Origin: JACPDD01 sp040900105
GTDB taxonomy: Bacteria; Patescibacteriota; Microgenomatia; Levybacterales; UBA12049
DNA: 6,105 bases
Assembly (NCBI GenBank): GCA_040900105.1
Contig: JBBDZP010000022.1
Span: forward strand, 1-6,105
Direction: 5' to 3'
Part shown: one piece after another, positions 4,375 through 6,105 of the stretch
How positions within the stretch are numbered: the stretch's first letter is position 1
Layout: each line of letters starts with the position of its first letter
Program-made: the position numbers and the translations under genes
The notes under the pieces: generated by a model
Database searches by the model: none
Told to the model about the DNA's origin: nothing
The model's input: the letters and a program-made list of their open reading frames with translations, nothing else

Positions 4375-5559
4375 CTACAAGTTCTCCTCTTTCCAAATTT
4401 TGGCAACTTCCTTTGCAATTGCTTCTGCCGCATTTTTGTCCAGAGCAGATGGGAGGATATTATCAACGGTTAGGTCTTTTACGGTTTCGGCCAGAGCAAA
4501 AGCAGCGCCTATCTTCATGCTGTTTGTAATCGTCTTAGCTCTTGCTCTAATTGCTCCTAAGAAAACCCCGGGAAATGCCAAAACATTATTTACCTGGTTT
4601 GGAAAGTCAGAACGACCTGTGCCTACAATAAAAGCGCCAGCTCTCTTAGCTTCATCGGGCATAATCTCAGGATCCGGATTTGCCATAGCAAAGATAATCG
4701 GCTTCTTCGCCATTTTGGAAATCCACTCTGGTTTTAAAATACCACCTTTGCTTACGCCAATAAAAACATCCGCATCCTTCAAAGCATTTTCAAGGTTCCC
4801 TTTTAAGTCTCTTCTGTTCGTTATGTTTGCAAGTCTCATTTTCCATGGATTCTCCACAATGTCTGTTCTTTTTTTGGAAAGTATACCCTTAGAATCGCAA
4901 ACAATAATTTCTTTAACAGGCTCACAAACACTTGGATTATGTCCAACGCACAGAAGAAGTTGGGCAATTGCCGTTCCTGCTGCTCCTGCTCCGCTTATGA
5001 CCACCTTTAGACTTCTCATATCTTTTCCGGCAACTTTTGTAGCATTAATAAGAGCTGCAAGAAGAACTATTGCCGTGCCGTGCTGATCATCATGAAAAAC
5101 AGGAATTCCAATATCTTGAAGAGCCTCTTCTATCTCAAAACAACGGGGAGCAGAAATGTCTTCAAGGTTAACTCCTGCAAAAACAGGAGAAATATTTTTA
5201 ACAAGATTTATTATTTCAAACGAATTTTGAGTATGAACCGTTAGAGGGAATGCATCTATTCCCGCATATTGCTTAAAAAGTAGGGCTTTTCCTTCCATTA
5301 CGGGAATTGCAGCGTATGGACCTATATTTCCAAGTCCCAAAACAGCTGAGCCGTCTGAGACTATGGCAATTGAGTTTCCTTTGATTGTTAGCTCATAAGC
5401 AAGCTGAGGGTCTTTGGCTATGTCTTTTGAGACTTGAGCAACACCTGGAGTGTAAACAAGAGATAAATCGTGCTTATCTTTAACAGTAAATTTAGTTTTT
5501 ACTTCAAGCTTTCCGCGGAGCTTTTTGTGAAGCTCTACAGATTCCTTATAAATATCCAT
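4375..5559 (-). CDS. NAD(P)-dependent malic enzyme (decarboxylating)
   Basis: It converts malate to pyruvate and CO2 with reduction of NAD or NADP. The 394-aa length fits the single-domain bacterial form and excludes the long MaeB form with a phosphotransacetylase domain. Visible sites are YTPGVA with Y36, VSDGSAVLGLGNIG (67-80), GKALLFKQYAGIDAFPL with the expected catalytic K91, E132-D133 and FHDDQHGTA (155-163) for the divalent metal, the dinucleotide-binding GAGAAG (190-195), and FAMANPDPE and NQVNNVLAFPG toward the end. Cofactor preference cannot be read reliably. MDIYKESVELHKKLRGKLEVK is the usual family N terminus, which fixes the start at ATG 5557-5559. The A of that codon is also the last base of the encoded CCA of tRNA-Ser(TGA), so there is no leader or Shine-Dalgarno between the tRNA and the gene. 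It is probably transcribed from the tRNA promoter near 5732-5760, with the Nudix gene downstream. Confidence 0.96.
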   Translation of the reverse strand: MDIYKESVELHKKLRGKLEVKTKFTVKDKHDLSLVYTPGVAQVSKDIAKDPQLAYELTIKGNSIAIVSDGSAVLGLGNIGPYAAIPVMEGKALLFKQYAGIDAFPLTVHTQNSFEIINLVKNISPVFAGVNLEDISAPRCFEIEEALQDIGIPVFHDDQHGTAIVLLAALINATKVAGKDMRSLKVVISGAGAAGTAIAQLLLCVGHNPSVCEPVKEIIVCDSKGILSKKRTDIVENPWKMRLANITNRRDLKGNLENALKDADVFIGVSKGGILKPEWISKMAKKPIIFAMANPDPEIMPDEAKRAGAFIVGTGRSDFPNQVNNVLAFPGVFLGAIRARAKTITNSMKIGAAFALAETVKDLTVDNILPSALDKNAAEAIAKEVAKIWKEENL

Positions 5560-5644
5560 GGCGGAGAGGGCGAGATTCGAACTCGCGGTCCTTTCGGACG
5601 GTGGTTTTCAAGACCACTGCACTAGTCCACTATGCGACCTCTCC
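5559..5644 (-). tRNA. tRNA-Ser(TGA), CCA overlapping the malic enzyme start
   Basis: The acceptor stem is GGAGAGG/CCTCTCC with discriminator G at 5562. The anticodon arm is GTGGT-CTTGAAA-ACCAC with anticodon TGA, reading UCA and other UCN codons. The variable arm has stem GTCC/GGAC, and the T arm is GCGAG-TTCGAAT-CTCGC. CCA is present at 5561-5559, its last A being the first base of the malic enzyme ATG. The 5' end directly abuts the CCA of tRNA-Arg. Whether the CCA is used or arises by chance from CCATG cannot be told from sequence; without it the gene ends at 5562. Confidence 0.95.
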
Positions 5645-5720
5645 TGGCGTGCTCGAGAGGAATCGAACCTCCAACCGCCTGGACCGCAACCAGGTGTTCT
5701 GTCCATTGAACTACGAGCAC
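5645..5720 (-). tRNA. tRNA-Arg(GCG)
   Basis: The acceptor stem is GTGCTCG/CGAGCAC with discriminator G and encoded CCA (5647-5645). The anticodon arm is CCTGG-TTGCGGT-CCAGG with anticodon GCG and G37. The D arm is TAGTTCAATGGACAGA and the T arm GGAGG-TTCGATT-CCTCT. Overall it resembles the bacterial Arg(ACG) tRNA, but with G34 it would read CGC and CGU without inosine. It is first in the minus-strand operon, and no bases separate its CCA from tRNA-Ser(TGA). Confidence 0.94.
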
Positions 5721-5731
5721 TCGACAGTCTC

Positions 5732-5760
5732 ATTTTAGCTTATGGAGGAATCATTTACAA
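5732..5760 (-). promoter_or_regulatory. Promoter of the tRNA-Arg / tRNA-Ser / malic enzyme operon
   Basis: On the minus strand TTGTAA (5755-5760), a 17-base spacer and TAAAAT (5732-5737) give a start near 5725, about five bases before the tRNA-Arg 5' end at 5720. The -10 is identical to that of ssrA. No other promoter was seen before the malic enzyme or Nudix genes, so this one probably serves all five genes. Confidence 0.6.
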
Positions 5761-5781
5761 ATTAAAACGCTACCAACGGGG

Positions 5782-5810
5782 TTGACAATTAAACCTATTT
5801 ATCTCAAACT
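5782..5810 (+). promoter_or_regulatory. Possible promoter of the secreted protein gene
   Basis: A perfect TTGACA (5782-5787) is followed at 17 bases by a poor -10, CAAACT (5805-5810), nine bases before the ATG at 5820. The -35 is preceded by CGGG, the same context as the -35 at 3200. The weak -10 keeps confidence low. The divergent tRNA operon promoter is 22 bases away. Confidence 0.3.
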
Positions 5811-5819
5811 AGTTATAGG

Positions 5820-6105
5820 ATGAGATTTTCTGCCCCAATGGTTAAGCGTTTAGCGTATAGCGTTCAGCATTTAGTTCTGTGTTTCCTTCTAGTCGCCAGT
5901 GGCTATCTACTATTTACTGTCTCCCCTTCTTTTGCTCAAACTGCTCCAGCTTCTCAACCAGAGGCTGATCGACCTTTGGTTGAAACCAGTACAGCCGTTA
6001 ATCCCTATACCGAACCTAGAGTAAATCCTGATGTGCCAAAAAACCTCCACACCTGGACTCAGAACGTAATGATTGAAACAATGTCAGCCTTAACCTGCCA
6101 ACTTG
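5820..6105 (+). CDS. Secreted protein, N-terminal part (partial)
   Basis: The frame is open from ATG 5820 to the window edge (95 codons) and continues beyond it. A second ATG at 5838 (M7) is an alternative start. The N terminus is a clear signal peptide: basic KR, a hydrophobic core HLVLCFLLVASGYLLFTV (about 17-34) and a likely signal peptidase I site after SFA (37-39). The mature part starts polar and Pro/Glu/Thr-rich (QTAPASQPEADRPLVET), followed by VNPYTEPRVNPDVPKNLHTWTQNVMIETMSALTCQL, which looks like the start of a folded extracytoplasmic region with one Cys. I do not recognise the family. The signal-peptide codons 9-18 are made of four degenerate seven-base repeats. The gene diverges from the tRNA-Arg operon with 99 bases between. 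Confidence 0.8.
   Translation, partial: MRFSAPMVKRLAYSVQHLVLCFLLVASGYLLFTVSPSFAQTAPASQPEADRPLVETSTAVNPYTEPRVNPDVPKNLHTWTQNVMIETMSALTCQL
5845..5872 (+). repeat. Four degenerate heptamer repeats in the signal peptide region
   Basis: The units are AGCGTTT, AGCGTAT, AGCGTTC and AGCATTT, in perfect seven-base register, with AG starting a possible fifth unit at 5873. They encode part of KRLAYSVQHL. Seven is not a multiple of three, so gain or loss of one unit would shift the frame. Confidence 0.7.

Noticed and set aside
4359..4466. N-terminal extension of the Nudix protein to an ATG at 4466
   Set aside because: The extension overlaps the malic enzyme C terminus in another frame, passes through a repeat and lacks similarity to Nudix proteins; MKFEFSAGGVVY at 4358 is the natural start.
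4400..5086. 228-codon plus-strand frame
   Set aside because: It is a long open antisense shadow of the malic enzyme, whose motifs are fully conserved on the other strand.
5558..5785. 75-codon plus-strand frame
   Set aside because: It consists of the antisense of tRNA-Ser(TGA) and tRNA-Arg plus their promoter.
1..6105. CRISPR array, insertion sequence or phage attachment site near the tRNAs
   Set aside because: No regularly spaced repeats, transposase or integrase coding sequence, or duplicated tRNA 3' segment is present.

Overview
The window looks like chromosomal sequence from a small-genome bacterium, most likely of the Candidate Phyla Radiation (Patescibacteria), with Microgenomates as my best guess. 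This placement is inference. It rests on very tight packing, moderate-to-low GC, start codons without Shine-Dalgarno sequences, an Arg tRNA with anticodon GCG instead of the inosine-modified ACG, short G/C-rich repeats lying in frame inside genes, and small conserved membrane or secreted proteins of unknown function. No phage, transposase, plasmid or CRISPR sequence is visible.

Layout. (1) 1-987, plus strand: trans-translation module. smpB is followed, four bases after its stop, by a strong promoter, the tmRNA gene ssrA (589-956, CCA encoded) and a terminator. The tmRNA shows an acceptor stem, a T arm, four pseudoknots and a 15-residue tag ending AYAYA. (2) 985-2306: comF (minus) and a 2,3-bisphosphoglycerate-dependent phosphoglycerate mutase-like gene (plus) diverge from a 38-bp promoter region. 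(3) 2325-3138, minus: tRNA-Ser(GCT), tRNA-Ser(CGA) and a 209-aa protein with a HEPN-like R-x4-H motif form one apparent transcription unit. (4) 3235-3846, plus: a two-helix membrane protein with repeat-derived peptides at its N terminus. (5) 3856-5720, minus: an apparent mixed operon, tRNA-Arg(GCG), tRNA-Ser(TGA), malic enzyme, Nudix hydrolase, tRNA-Ser(GGA). (6) 5820-6105, plus: the start of a secreted protein cut by the window edge.

Two architectural points stand out. First, four protein genes (smpB, comF, the mutase and the membrane protein) have a plausible -10 box only 6-7 bases before the start codon, which predicts leaderless mRNAs. Second, the two protein genes without such a promoter and first in line after tRNAs (malic enzyme and the HEPN-like gene) start at or within 6 bases of a tRNA 3' end. 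In the malic enzyme case the A of ATG is also the final A of the encoded tRNA CCA. tRNA 3' processing would therefore set, or destroy, the 5' end of the mRNA.

All four serine tRNAs needed for the six serine codons (TGA, GGA, CGA, GCT) lie within 2.7 kb. Apart from SmpB with tmRNA, the protein genes do not form one recognisable pathway: malic enzyme and phosphoglycerate mutase belong to central carbon metabolism, ComF to the DNA-uptake-associated phosphoribosyltransferase family, and the Nudix enzyme to nucleotide housekeeping.
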